From Candidatus Sarmatiella mevalonica (lineage in GTDB: Bacteria > Pseudomonadota > Alphaproteobacteria > Rickettsiales > Rickettsiaceae), in assembly GCF_016751895.1 (NCBI RefSeq), contig NZ_JACVVM010000004.1:1-35385 (forward strand): a DNA stretch of 35,385 nt. Direction: 5' to 3'. Below the pieces are notes generated by a model. The model saw nothing but the letters and a program-made list of their open reading frames with translations. It made no database searches and had not been told where the DNA came from. The position numbers were made by a program, and so were the translations under genes. Below, piece after piece: positions 26,861 to 35,159 of the stretch (within the stretch, counting starts at the first letter, position 1; each line of letters starts with the position of its first letter).

Positions 26861-28351
26861 ATGGATCCGAAATACATAATATATTTTATTGTATTTTTAC
26901 TGTACGTCAACCTTACGTATGCAAAAGTAGGAGAAAATATTGCACATGACCACTATTTAGTTGCCGGATGGAATGATGAACCACCATACCAAATGCTTGA
27001 TGTAACAAGGAAATCAGTGGGGTTAACGGGGCTAGATATCGAATTATTAAACTGTTTATTTAAAGCAAATAAAATCGAAATCAAGTATCAAAAAAATGAT
27101 TGGCATCAGCAACAGATTGATCTGCAGAATGGAATACAGGATGTGGCGATGGATGTTACTAAAACAGAATCTCGCGAAGGTTTCGTATCCTTTTCTGTGC
27201 CATACCGCATAGAAGAGAATAGTTTATTTATATTAAAACAACAAAATAAACTATCAAATTTTCACAATATCCCAGAACTGCTCTCGCAATTAAGGCTATA
27301 TAACACGCGCGTTGGAGTGATTAAGGGCAACGTTTTCTCTTCTAACGAATTAAATCTTTTTATAAATCATGAATTTAATCAAGATATAGTTTTTCATTAC
27401 TCCAATTACGATGCATTAATCAAAGATTTAAAAGAACATATAATTGAATGTTGCTTTGGCGACAGGCTGATTATTGCCGATTTTATATTTAATAATGCTC
27501 TAGAGAATGAAGTACAGGAGATATTTGTGAATCTTAAAACACCCGTACATCTAGCCTTGAGCAAAACAAGTGTTTCGCCAGAATTAACGCAAAAAATTAA
27601 TCAAGGCATTATTGACCTTATAGATAGCAGGGAATACCAGAATATCTTAAAAAGATATCTCTATCCCTTACTGTTATTGCAGGTAATTAATTCTGATTTA
27701 TTTTCTTATCTTGCAATAGCGGCCACTATTTCTTTCGCATTTTCAGCAATGTTGATTAGCATAGAGTTTAGAATCGGATTAATGAACACTATATATTTAG
27801 CGCTCATACCATCTTTATGTGGCGGAGTAATGCGAGATGTGATTATTGACCGTAGACCCGTTGGTATCATTCTCAATCCAGTTTACATATATCTATCTTG
27901 CTGCGCAGTGTTAGCAGGGCTTGTAGTTGCCAAATTTATAAAAATGCACAACATAAATCTTGATCTCTATTTGCCACGTATACAAATGGCTAGAGCATAC
28001 TGCGATGTCTTTGCGAAATCTAGCTTCATTGCAATCGGAGTTGCGATGACGGTTATGTCTAGAATCGAACCATTAGAATTATGGGGACCATTTTTTGCCT
28101 TACTTACCTGTAGTGGTGGCGCGCTCATTCGCAATCTTTTGCTTAAAACCTTTGTTGTTGGTTGCGAAATTCGTTCTGAAGGTTCATGGGTATATCTGTT
28201 TTGGAGCGCTGTGCTTAGTGGCTTTATTTCCTTTGTCTCTAATCAAAACAAAGAGTATTTAGAGCTTGCGGTATACATTACCTCTTGCGCCTGCTTATGC
28301 ACGGCAATAGCAATGCTTAAACTAAAAACAAAAGACTTAAAGTTTTACTAA
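26861..28351 (+). CDS. Fusion of a periplasmic solute-binding domain to a UPF0126 membrane domain
   Basis: This 496-residue protein has three parts. A signal or anchor sequence covers residues 5-21. A type 3 solute-binding domain (about 30-265) shows GLTGLDIELLNCLFK and the hallmark TKTESREGFVSFSVPY, as in amino-acid-binding proteins of ABC systems. A membrane domain (about 270-490) has the two-repeat UPF0126/TRIC-like pattern: GGVMRDVIIDRRP at 321-333 and a weaker second copy SGGALIRNLLLK at 418-429. UPF0126 proteins are thought to be small channels or transporters; glycine has been proposed as a substrate. The fusion suggests a ligand-gated or binding-protein-fed permease. It is upstream of nuoN with a nine-base gap and diverges from cyaY. 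Confidence 0.8.
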   Translation: MDPKYIIYFIVFLLYVNLTYAKVGENIAHDHYLVAGWNDEPPYQMLDVTRKSVGLTGLDIELLNCLFKANKIEIKYQKNDWHQQQIDLQNGIQDVAMDVTKTESREGFVSFSVPYRIEENSLFILKQQNKLSNFHNIPELLSQLRLYNTRVGVIKGNVFSSNELNLFINHEFNQDIVFHYSNYDALIKDLKEHIIECCFGDRLIIADFIFNNALENEVQEIFVNLKTPVHLALSKTSVSPELTQKINQGIIDLIDSREYQNILKRYLYPLLLLQVINSDLFSYLAIAATISFAFSAMLISIEFRIGLMNTIYLALIPSLCGGVMRDVIIDRRPVGIILNPVYIYLSCCAVLAGLVVAKFIKMHNINLDLYLPRIQMARAYCDVFAKSSFIAIGVAMTVMSRIEPLELWGPFFALLTCSGGALIRNLLLKTFVVGCEIRSEGSWVYLFWSAVLSGFISFVSNQNKEYLELAVYITSCACLCTAIAMLKLKTKDLKFY

Positions 28352-28360
28352 TTTTACTAA

Positions 28361-29653
28361 ATGTTTTATCATATAAACTCTTTTTTAAATAACACCCTAA
28401 TGCTAAACTCTATAAAAGACATCGGATTGTTGCTCCCAAACTCCAATTTATTTACCGCACTCATAGCTAGCGGTTTTGGTGCAGTTGCAGCGATTTTACA
28501 CATGGAGTCTAGCAAAATGCGCAAGTTGTCAGTGAATTTTGAATATTTTGCGCTGTTATTAATCAATTTATTTGCTGGCATCGCTATCATTGGCTTACAA
28601 GACCTCTTCGCTCTTATGTGCGCTCTAGAATTACAAACCTTTTGTTTGTATGGGCTATGCATGCTATGCTCACAAAACGGCGCGGTAAATAGCATCACAA
28701 GATATTTAATCATTCATCTCATCGTGAGTGCAGTAGGGTTCTATGGGTTATCGCTAATCTATGGTTTTAATGATGGTAGTCTTGAATATCAGTCGCTTGC
28801 ACGAATTTTCAACAATCCAGAAAAGAGCGGTGCATGCATTGGTTTGTTTCTGTTCTGTATTAATATATGGTTCAAACTCTCTCTCGCGCCTTTTCATTTG
28901 TGGACGCTAGATCTATATAGCAGTATTAGCATTACAACCATAAACTACATTGCAACCGCTCAGAAGTTTACTATTTTACTTGGTTTGATAAATCTTATTA
29001 AATATCTACCAATCTCGCCTATCCTCTCTTCTTGGCTGTTACTTTTTCTCCTGACTTCTCTAATATTAGCGAGCATTTGCATTTTAACTGAAAAAAATAT
29101 TAAAAAAATTGTAGCATATAGCGAATTATTTAATACTAGCTATCTGTTGGTACCGATGACTATGAGTTTTAACCAAGATCTTTCCAAAATTTCTATCTTC
29201 TATCTTTTGGCTTATATGATTAACGGCATTGGTTTTACTGCTATCCTTGCCTCTCTTAGCAAGGCCGAGAAGCTAGAAGACTTGTCTGGCGTGGGGAGAC
29301 GCTACAAGTGGCTTGGCATTGCGCTCATCATAGTTTTATTCTCTAACGTGGGTATTCCACCTCTTTCCGGCTTCTTTGGTAAATATTTTATTCTGCATTA
29401 TTTATTTCAAGAACAGCAAATCTGCATAGCGCTTCTTGCAATAGGATGCAATCTAGTGATGTCTTTCTATGTACTTAACATGTTAAAGGTTGTTTATTTT
29501 GATCAAACTATGCCTATAAAGTTGGAAGGGCGGGGTATTAGACCTCTTGCCAAACTCGCTCATCACTCTCTCGTGTTTATTGCATATTTATCTATTAGCT
29601 TTATATTAGGAGCATTACTTGTTGTTGAGGAAATATTTCTATGTCTTGGTTAG
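28361..29653 (+). CDS. nuoN: NADH-quinone oxidoreductase subunit N
   Basis: NuoN is one of the three antiporter-like, proton-pumping membrane subunits of complex I. About 12-14 membrane helices are apparent in 430 residues, a little short for the family. The conserved lysine-bearing helix NIWFKLSLAPFHLWTLDLY, the segment NIKKIVAYSELFNTSYLL and the GIPPLSGFFGKYF loop are clear. nuoL and nuoM are absent, so the subunit is encoded apart from its partners. Residues 394-402 (RPLAKLAHH), in the loop before the last helix, look like a relic of the palindromic repeat. The gene overlaps birA by 13 bases. Confidence 0.94.
   Translation: MFYHINSFLNNTLMLNSIKDIGLLLPNSNLFTALIASGFGAVAAILHMESSKMRKLSVNFEYFALLLINLFAGIAIIGLQDLFALMCALELQTFCLYGLCMLCSQNGAVNSITRYLIIHLIVSAVGFYGLSLIYGFNDGSLEYQSLARIFNNPEKSGACIGLFLFCINIWFKLSLAPFHLWTLDLYSSISITTINYIATAQKFTILLGLINLIKYLPISPILSSWLLLFLLTSLILASICILTEKNIKKIVAYSELFNTSYLLVPMTMSFNQDLSKISIFYLLAYMINGIGFTAILASLSKAEKLEDLSGVGRRYKWLGIALIIVLFSNVGIPPLSGFFGKYFILHYLFQEQQICIALLAIGCNLVMSFYVLNMLKVVYFDQTMPIKLEGRGIRPLAKLAHHSLVFIAYLSISFILGALLVVEEIFLCLG
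29540..29566 (+). repeat. Palindromic repeat, copy g, in-frame relic inside nuoN
   Basis: AGACCTCTTGCCAAACTCGCTCAT matches the left end of the copy at 34555 in all but two of 24 positions, and it is preceded by ATT as in the consensus. It begins on a codon boundary of nuoN. It is read in the same frame as the mtaB copy (RPLAKLAH here, KPLSELAH there). No right end is visible. Confidence 0.62.
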
Positions 29654-30372
29654 AAGAATATCGCTTATTAATCTTCGACTCTATCGACAGCACTAATAGC
29701 GAAGCGCTACGCTTGATTAAAACTGGAGAAATGCAACATAGCTTTGTGATTTGGAGTAAAGAGCAAACCAAGGGGCGCGGTAGATATGGCAAAAACTGGA
29801 TAGGCAGCGAAGGAAACCTATATGCCACCATAGTTTTACTAGAGCAGCTCAGCCTAGAACAAAAGGGGCAGCTACCCCTGCTTGCCGGCTTAGCTTTTTG
29901 TTTAGCGCTCAACGAGCTCACTCAACCAGCTCAAGTGCAGGTAAAATGGCCTAATGATCTTATGTATAATCATCAAAAACTCGGTGGTATTCTTGTGGAA
30001 TCTATAATGTTAAATAAGCAAGAGTATTATCTAGTAGGAGTAGGGATAAACGTAAATAAAACACCTCATATAGATCGCCCATTAACCAGCCTCGCCCAAA
30101 TCATTGGTAATCAATTGGAAGTGGGGGCAGTACTCAACGCCTGTATGCAATCTTTTATGCATTGTTACCATGCATGGATTAGATATGGCTTTGAATTGAC
30201 GAGAATTCAATGGCTAAATAACGCATATAATCTAGGCAAAACCATCACTTTTCATAATCAACAAGAATGTATTACTGGTGAATTTGTTGATATAGACTTA
30301 ACTGGCAACTTGATGATAAAACTAAAAGATAATCAAATACAAAATTTTTCCATAGGACATATCCTATCTTAG
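29641..30372 (+). CDS. birA: Biotin-[acetyl-CoA-carboxylase] ligase
   Basis: This 243-residue ligase activates biotin to biotinyl-AMP and attaches it to the biotin carboxyl carrier protein, and to other carboxylases if present. The biotin/AMP loop GRGRYGKNWIG is intact, as are KWPNDLMYN, KLGGILVES and the VGIGINVN-like strand VGVGINVN. It lacks the N-terminal DNA-binding domain of E. coli BirA, so it is the monofunctional type and should not repress biotin genes. The start lies inside the end of nuoN, which suggests coupling. Confidence 0.94.
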   Translation: MSWLEEYRLLIFDSIDSTNSEALRLIKTGEMQHSFVIWSKEQTKGRGRYGKNWIGSEGNLYATIVLLEQLSLEQKGQLPLLAGLAFCLALNELTQPAQVQVKWPNDLMYNHQKLGGILVESIMLNKQEYYLVGVGINVNKTPHIDRPLTSLAQIIGNQLEVGAVLNACMQSFMHCYHAWIRYGFELTRIQWLNNAYNLGKTITFHNQQECITGEFVDIDLTGNLMIKLKDNQIQNFSIGHILS

Positions 30373-30441
30373 ATAAAAATTTATTATTTTTTATATTATT
30401 TTAATCTAATCCATTTTTCTTTTGTTACGATAAGCCAAAGC

Positions 30442-30900
30442 ATGTTCCGCAACTTTATGCTACTGGCCATAGATATGGCGAAACAGGCCGTCCAGTTAGG
30501 AGAGGTGCCAATAGGAGCGGTGTTGGTAAACAATAGGCGAGGGGCGCTCTACAGAGCGTGCAATTTAGTGCAAACCTGCAATAACCCCTTGTTGCACGCA
30601 GAGTTTTTGGTTATTAGAGAAGCAATTGCTAATAGGGAAGAGAAATTTTTGCATGAATTTGATTTATATGTCACGCTTGAACCATGTTATATGTGTGCAT
30701 GCGCTATATCGCTCTCTAGAATTGGGCGTGTGTTTTATGCTGTACAAAGCAACAAATTTGGCGCATTATCTAATGATCATAATTTTTTCTCATCTCCGCA
30801 GTGTTTTTATCGTCCAGAAGTATATCCAGATCTTGGATATCATGAATATGAAGAGATCTTGAGAGATTCTTTTTGTAAAATGAGAAAAAATGATGTATAA
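30442..30900 (+). CDS. tadA: tRNA-specific adenosine deaminase TadA
   Basis: TadA converts the wobble adenosine of tRNA-Arg(ACG) to inosine. The zinc deaminase signature is complete: LLHAE supplies the histidine ligand and catalytic glutamate, and LEPCYMCACAISLSRI supplies the two cysteines. The N-terminal helix with VPIGAVLV is typical. Length is 152 residues. The start ATG begins MFRNFMLLAI. It lies about 70 bp after birA and 36 bp before motA on the same strand. Confidence 0.93.
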   Translation: MFRNFMLLAIDMAKQAVQLGEVPIGAVLVNNRRGALYRACNLVQTCNNPLLHAEFLVIREAIANREEKFLHEFDLYVTLEPCYMCACAISLSRIGRVFYAVQSNKFGALSNDHNFFSSPQCFYRPEVYPDLGYHEYEEILRDSFCKMRKNDV

Positions 30901-30936
30901 TCACTACCACTTTTATTATTAATTTTTTTTGTAGAT

Positions 30937-31794
30937 ATGACGTTTCTTATCGGACTGCTGATAGTACTAGGTTCTATCGGCTTTGGTTACGCGATGCATT
31001 CCAGAGATTTTCTAGTATTGTTCCAACCTTCTGAAATATTAATTATTCTTGGTAGCTCTCTAGGCGCCTACATTATCGCAAGTAAATACGAAGTGAGTTT
31101 GCGCACTCTAAAATCTTTGAAATATCTGATATCTTCTCCCTCACCAAAAAAAGAAGACTACGTATCGTTATGCGTCTTGTGCTTTAATTTATTTAAAGTT
31201 GCCAAGTCCAAAGGGTTACTTGCATTAGAGGAGCACGTGGAGAGTCCAGAAGACAGCGCATTTTTTAAAAATGCAAGCAAGTACATCAAAGATAATGAAA
31301 ATGTCAAAAAGTTTTTGTTAGATAATTTGCGAATAATACTCACTGGTATTAACAAAGCAGATGATCTAGAGTCGATGATGAATCATGAAATTGAAGTATA
31401 TACAGATCACGAATTAGAGACTTCTGGTTCTCTGTTTTTTATCGCTGATGCATTGCCGGCGCTTGGTATAGTAGGTGCGGTGTTGGGTATGATAGTAACC
31501 ATGAGAAGTGTAATGGAACCCCCTGATGTTTTAGGTGCATTAGTGGCATCGGCATTATCTGGTACATTCCTCGGAGTTTTGATCGCATACACCATGGTGG
31601 CGCCAATCGCTAAAAAGCTAGAAACTTATTCCATTGATCATTCTCACTTTTTACAATCTATCAAACTTGGTTTAATAGGATATGTAAATGGCCATCAACC
31701 GGCTGTAGTGGTTGAATTGATGAGAAAGGCTACTCCACAAAGCGCGAAACCTTCTTTTCAAGAAGTAGAAAAAGCAATCAATGCAATAAAATAG
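30937..31794 (+). CDS. motA: Flagellar motor stator protein MotA
   Basis: MotA forms the ring around MotB in the stator that couples ion flow to flagellar torque. Four membrane segments are apparent: about 3-18, 33-48, 168-190 and 200-222. The large cytoplasmic loop keeps the KSKGLLALEE segment, where K90 and E98 match the rotor-facing charges R90 and E98 of E. coli. P174 in ADALPALGIVGAVLG and P223 in MVAP match the two conserved prolines. The length of 285 residues fits the family. motB starts 22 bp downstream. ExbB/TolQ was considered, but those proteins are shorter and differ in layout. Confidence 0.93.
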   Translation: MTFLIGLLIVLGSIGFGYAMHSRDFLVLFQPSEILIILGSSLGAYIIASKYEVSLRTLKSLKYLISSPSPKKEDYVSLCVLCFNLFKVAKSKGLLALEEHVESPEDSAFFKNASKYIKDNENVKKFLLDNLRIILTGINKADDLESMMNHEIEVYTDHELETSGSLFFIADALPALGIVGAVLGMIVTMRSVMEPPDVLGALVASALSGTFLGVLIAYTMVAPIAKKLETYSIDHSHFLQSIKLGLIGYVNGHQPAVVVELMRKATPQSAKPSFQEVEKAINAIK

Positions 31795-31816
31795 TTAATA
31801 TTTTTTAACATACTAT

Positions 31817-32575
31817 ATGAGAAAACGTAAAGAAAGGAAGTCTGGTAGTTGGAAAGCGGCATATGCGGATTACGCAACGGCGATAATGTGCTTTTTTATG
31901 TTAATGTGGATTTTAAACATAGTGCCAAAGGAAACTAAAGAGGGGCTTTCGCAGTATTTTGTTCAAGCTCAAGATCTAGAAGGGGGGTTGAATTTTAACC
32001 AAAAACACGATGGTTTAACAGACAAAGCTTCAGAGATAGAGATAGATCACGATCAGATTGGAAAATTAGATCCAAGACATGATATAAAAATATTCCAAGA
32101 AGTTATAAGACAAGCAAAATTAATCAACACTTTTGGTAATTTCCGAGAAAACATCTCAATGGAAATTTCTACAGAAGGTTTAAAAATTAAACTACAAGAC
32201 GCCGCCCAACGCGCTGTGTTTCAAAGAGGTACAGATGTGGTACAGCCTTATATGTATAGCGTAATTTCCAATATAGCGGATTTAATAAAAGAATATAAAT
32301 ATTATATTGCAGTTGTTGGCCATACAGCTACCGGCAATGGGCAAGATGATATGTGGGAACTGTCAACAGGGCGAGCAAATGCTGTGCGCAAATTGCTGAT
32401 AGAATATGGCGTAGACCCTAAATGGTTTGTTAAAATCGTTGGTAGCGCTGATAGAGATGCGATTCAGTACGAGGGCGCCGGTAATATTAAGGCTGATATT
32501 ATTCTGTTGAATCAGAACTCGTTAAACAAGTCTCAATCACCATTTGCAAATCAAATTTTAGATCAAGCTAAATAG
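31817..32575 (+). CDS. motB: Flagellar motor stator protein MotB
   Basis: MotB carries the ion-binding aspartate and anchors the stator to peptidoglycan. The N-terminus is basic, followed by SWKAAYADYATAIMCFFMLMWIL, a single membrane helix with D18 at the position of E. coli D32. The AYAD context is like that of proton-driven MotB rather than sodium-driven PomB. A plug-like amphipathic stretch follows (KEGLSQYFVQ). The OmpA-like domain shows VVGHTATG and STGRANAVRKLL. At 252 residues it is shorter than the E. coli protein (308) at the C-terminus. It forms a pair with motA. No other flagellar gene is in the window. Confidence 0.92.
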   Translation: MRKRKERKSGSWKAAYADYATAIMCFFMLMWILNIVPKETKEGLSQYFVQAQDLEGGLNFNQKHDGLTDKASEIEIDHDQIGKLDPRHDIKIFQEVIRQAKLINTFGNFRENISMEISTEGLKIKLQDAAQRAVFQRGTDVVQPYMYSVISNIADLIKEYKYYIAVVGHTATGNGQDDMWELSTGRANAVRKLLIEYGVDPKWFVKIVGSADRDAIQYEGAGNIKADIILLNQNSLNKSQSPFANQILDQAK

Positions 32576-32651
32576 ATCTCGTCTTAAAAACCGCAAGAGT
32601 AATCTAAAGAAATGTTAGCCGCTTTAACTTCCAGTGCTGGGACATAAACTA

Positions 32652-33568
32652 TAGTAATTTAGGTTGAATTAGATATAATTTTTCGTTATAATGAAAGGAA
32701 AATGACAAAAAGCTATAGCAATGATTTAAGAGAAAAAGTAGTACAATATTTAGAAGCTGGGAATAGTTATGACCAAGCATCTAAATTATTTAAAATAAGT
32801 GTATCAGCAATAGGAAGGTGATACCGAAAATATAAAAAAGAAGGCAATTATCTCGCAAAGAAACGAGGTGGTTCAAAAAGAAAAATTGATCTAGAAGCAC
32901 TTGAAAACTACGTTAAATTAAATGAAAATATGACATTGAAAAAAGCTGCCCAAAAATTTGGAGTAAGTGTTTTTACAATAAGTTACTGGTTAAAAAATCT
33001 AGGCTTTCGCTATAAAAAAAGACTTTTCCTACCTGGAAGCTAGCGAAGAAAGACACCAAGATTGCCAAGAAAAAATAAAAGATATATCTACTGAAAGTGT
33101 AGTTTATATTGACGAGAGCGGTATCGAGATGACGATATGCAAGGATCGGGGATGGGGAAAGAAAGGCGAGAAATTAGTTAGTAAAAGAGTGGCAAACATT
33201 ACGAAAGAACGAATATTATAGCAGGATTAGTGAATAATAAGTCAATAGCACCTATGGTATTTAATGGTCCATGCAATGCACTATTATTTGAAAGCTAGGT
33301 GGAGAATGTTTTAATTAAGGAATTAAGGTCCGGCCAAGTTGTAATTATGGACAATGCTTCTTTTCATAAATCTAAGAAGACAAAAGAATTGATTGAATAG
33401 TAAATTGCAGGATCATTTCTTTGCCTCCATATTCACCGGCTCTGAATCCAATAGAGAAATTTTGAGCTAATATGAAATGTTGGATTAAAAATCAAATTAC
33501 TGCATTTGATCAATTATATGAGGCTATTTCTTATTTTTTTAAAATACCTAATTCAACCTAAATTACTA
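32652..33568 (+). mobile_element. IS630-family insertion sequence, complete ends but pseudogenised (copy 2)
   Basis: Both terminal inverted repeats are present (TAGTAATTTAGGTTGAATTAG and its complement), flanked by TA at 32650-32651 and 33569-33570. The element is 917 bp. The transposase is dead: TGG tryptophan codons have become TGA at about 32819 (IGRWYRKY) and 33465 (IEKFWANMK), and there are further stops and shifts. The acidic triad is still readable (IDESGIEM, VIMDNASFH, LNPIEKF). It serves as the reference for the broken copy at 24276-25169 and for the MITE. Confidence 0.93.
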
Positions 33569-33570
33569 TA

Positions 33571-33773
33571 ATTATTACGGCAGTGGAGAATATGTTAAAA
33601 ATGGCTTTGTAAAGAAGAAGCAAAGATACGAATGCAAGGAGTACGGGAAGACATTCAGGGAAAGAGACTTAAGAGAGGTATACACAGATAAAAAAGGCTG
33701 AGAGTAATTAAATGGTATCTTGAGGGAGCCCGGATTATGTCTATAGAAAAAATGGAATGGGTATCAAACCCCG
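33571..33773 (+). pseudogene. IS1-like transposase fragment (zinc-ribbon part)
   Basis: The frame GSGEYVKNGFVKKKQRYECKEYGKTF resembles the zinc-ribbon N-terminus of IS1-type InsA proteins, although the second cysteine pair reads CKEY rather than CKEC. A one-base shift leads to RVIKWYLEGARIMSIEKMEWVSN, the helix-turn-helix part. The left end is cut by IS630 copy 2 and the right end by the IS4 element. The frame may resume beyond it at 35123 with residues VAKIINFTKN. Confidence 0.62.
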
Positions 33774-33803
33774 TAGTACCCTACATTTTTTTGAGCTCGC
33801 TAC

Positions 33804-35043
33804 TTAAGAGTGCAAAAAGAGGGTGTCGGGCGGTCTTAAGTTGTGAGATAATGTCTCGATAAAGCACTTCACGGTTGCACGAAAGCAGGATTTTAACCTA
33901 TCAAAGCCTAAGGTAAAAAGGAACCAAATAGGAACTTTTACCTCCTCTTTTTTCTTTATTTGTATCTTTTGATAGCCGGCTTCTATTAATCCTTGTTTAA
34001 TAATAATTGCAGCCGAAATTGCGGCTAAGGTGATCAATTTTTTATACCTTTCATGGCAAGTTATACGGCTTTTTTCAATATTGAATCCGCCGCTGTTTAA
34101 ATGTTTAAATAACCTTTCGATAGCCCACCTATATCTGTATTTCTCAAAAGCTTTTTGCTCTAATTCTTCGCAAGAAGCTAAAATCATTAAATTGCCCGAT
34201 TCATTTTTGGATGCGTAAATAATCACCTTGTGCCCCCACAAAATTCCTTCGGAATACTCATATCCTAAAGGTTTTAAATTTGCAAAAGCTTTTGCTCCTC
34301 TTCCCTTCTCTAGTGAAGCGCGTCCAGCCTGTATTAACCTAAGATGCATGTTACAACGGAGCGGGATAATAAAATTAATTTTCTTTTAAAAAATCTAGCC
34401 AATCTTTATTCATAAATTCTCTATCGGCAAGTAAGCGCTCGATGTTAATATTGGGAAAATAGGTCAAAAATTTTTGTAAAAATTCTTTCATCAACCTTGT
34501 CGAACAAGTGCCGCAATGGGGTAAAAATTCTCACATAATCGGTACGGAAATATTAGACCTCTTTCGAAACTCGCTCATGATGAGCAAATGCGAGGAGTAT
34601 ACGAAGCACAGAGCCGCAGCGTACATGAAGTGCGTGAGGACTCGAGCATCGACGGCGTCGCCACAGTTGCCATCAGGAGTAGAGTTAGGAAAGAGGTATA
34701 TTGTTTATAACTACCGCGAGAAATAAAGTATTAATATCCGTTTTTCCGAATTCCCAATTAGTTCTGTCCATTGCCAAAACATAACTTGTGATTCCGAATA
34801 AACCGATGATTAACTTAGCAATCGAAACAAAATCTATAGTAAAGCTTTTCAATAAACGATAAATTCTATGAGTTTTAGATTTATCCTTTGCGGGACCAGG
34901 AAGAGATAGCGCAAGCTCTTTTTGGTGAATACCAGCATCCGTAATAATACTCAAGATTGCTGCAACAAAAGATTTTACTCTTGATTTATTTCCGGCTATA
35001 TGAGGTGATAGCGCTTGAAGGCTTGAAGTAGTATATTATGCAT
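33804..35043 (-). pseudogene. IS4-family DDE transposase pseudogene
   Basis: The reading starts at an ATG at 35043 (MHNILLQA). An 8-bp tandem duplication (CTTCAAGC twice) then shifts the frame. It continues as LSPHIAGNKSRVKSFV through AMDRTNWEFGK to VVINN, where the palindromic repeat breaks it. Beyond the repeat it resumes as ISVPIM, a TGA replacing the expected tryptophan, then EFLPHCGTC. LLADREFMNKDWLDF follows, and a further small frameshift lies near 34385 before the last 181 codons. The DDE residues are visible in MDRTNW, LADREF and YRYRWAIERLFK, the last being the IS4 Y-R-E block. It cannot make an active enzyme. Confidence 0.9.
34555..34699 (+). repeat. Palindromic repeat, copy h, full length, inside the IS4 transposase
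   Basis: This is the best complete copy, about 145 bp from AGACCTCTTTCGAAACTCGC to GGAGTAGAGTTAGGAAAGAGGT. The outer 21 bases form an imperfect inverted repeat with 18 matches when the consensus flank is included. ATATT stands at both sides (34550-34554 and 34698-34702). Deleting the repeat and one ATATT restores the transposase codons for VINNISVPIM. The whole copy is open in the frame read in mtaB (RPLSKLAHDEQMRGVYEAQ and onward). Confidence 0.93.
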
Positions 35044-35159
35044 TTTTGTCACAAAAAATAAACGATATATACTACTTCAAACCCTCATAGTAAAGCCTTT
35101 CCTTAAAAAATGTAGGGTACTATGGCAAAAATCATCAATTTTACGAAAAATATCAACTA

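Larger units (their letters stand above)
33774..35122 (-). mobile_element. IS4-family insertion sequence, decayed and interrupted by a palindromic repeat
   Basis: The boundaries are given by an 18-bp perfect inverted repeat: TAGTACCCTACATTTTTT at 33774-33791 and its complement at 35105-35122. It encodes one IS4-type DDE transposase on the minus strand, now a pseudogene. A palindromic repeat (34555-34697) sits inside it. I could not find a convincing target duplication outside the ends. Confidence 0.86.

Noticed and set aside
30937-32575. Alternative reading of motA-motB as tolQ-tolR or exbB-exbD
   Set aside because: The first protein has MotA length, loop charges and prolines. The second has an OmpA-like peptidoglycan domain absent from TolR and ExbD.
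34508-34726. 72-residue plus-strand reading frame across repeat copy h
   Set aside because: It is built from the repeat plus bits of the IS4 antisense strand and is in a different frame from the one seen in mtaB. No evidence of a real gene.
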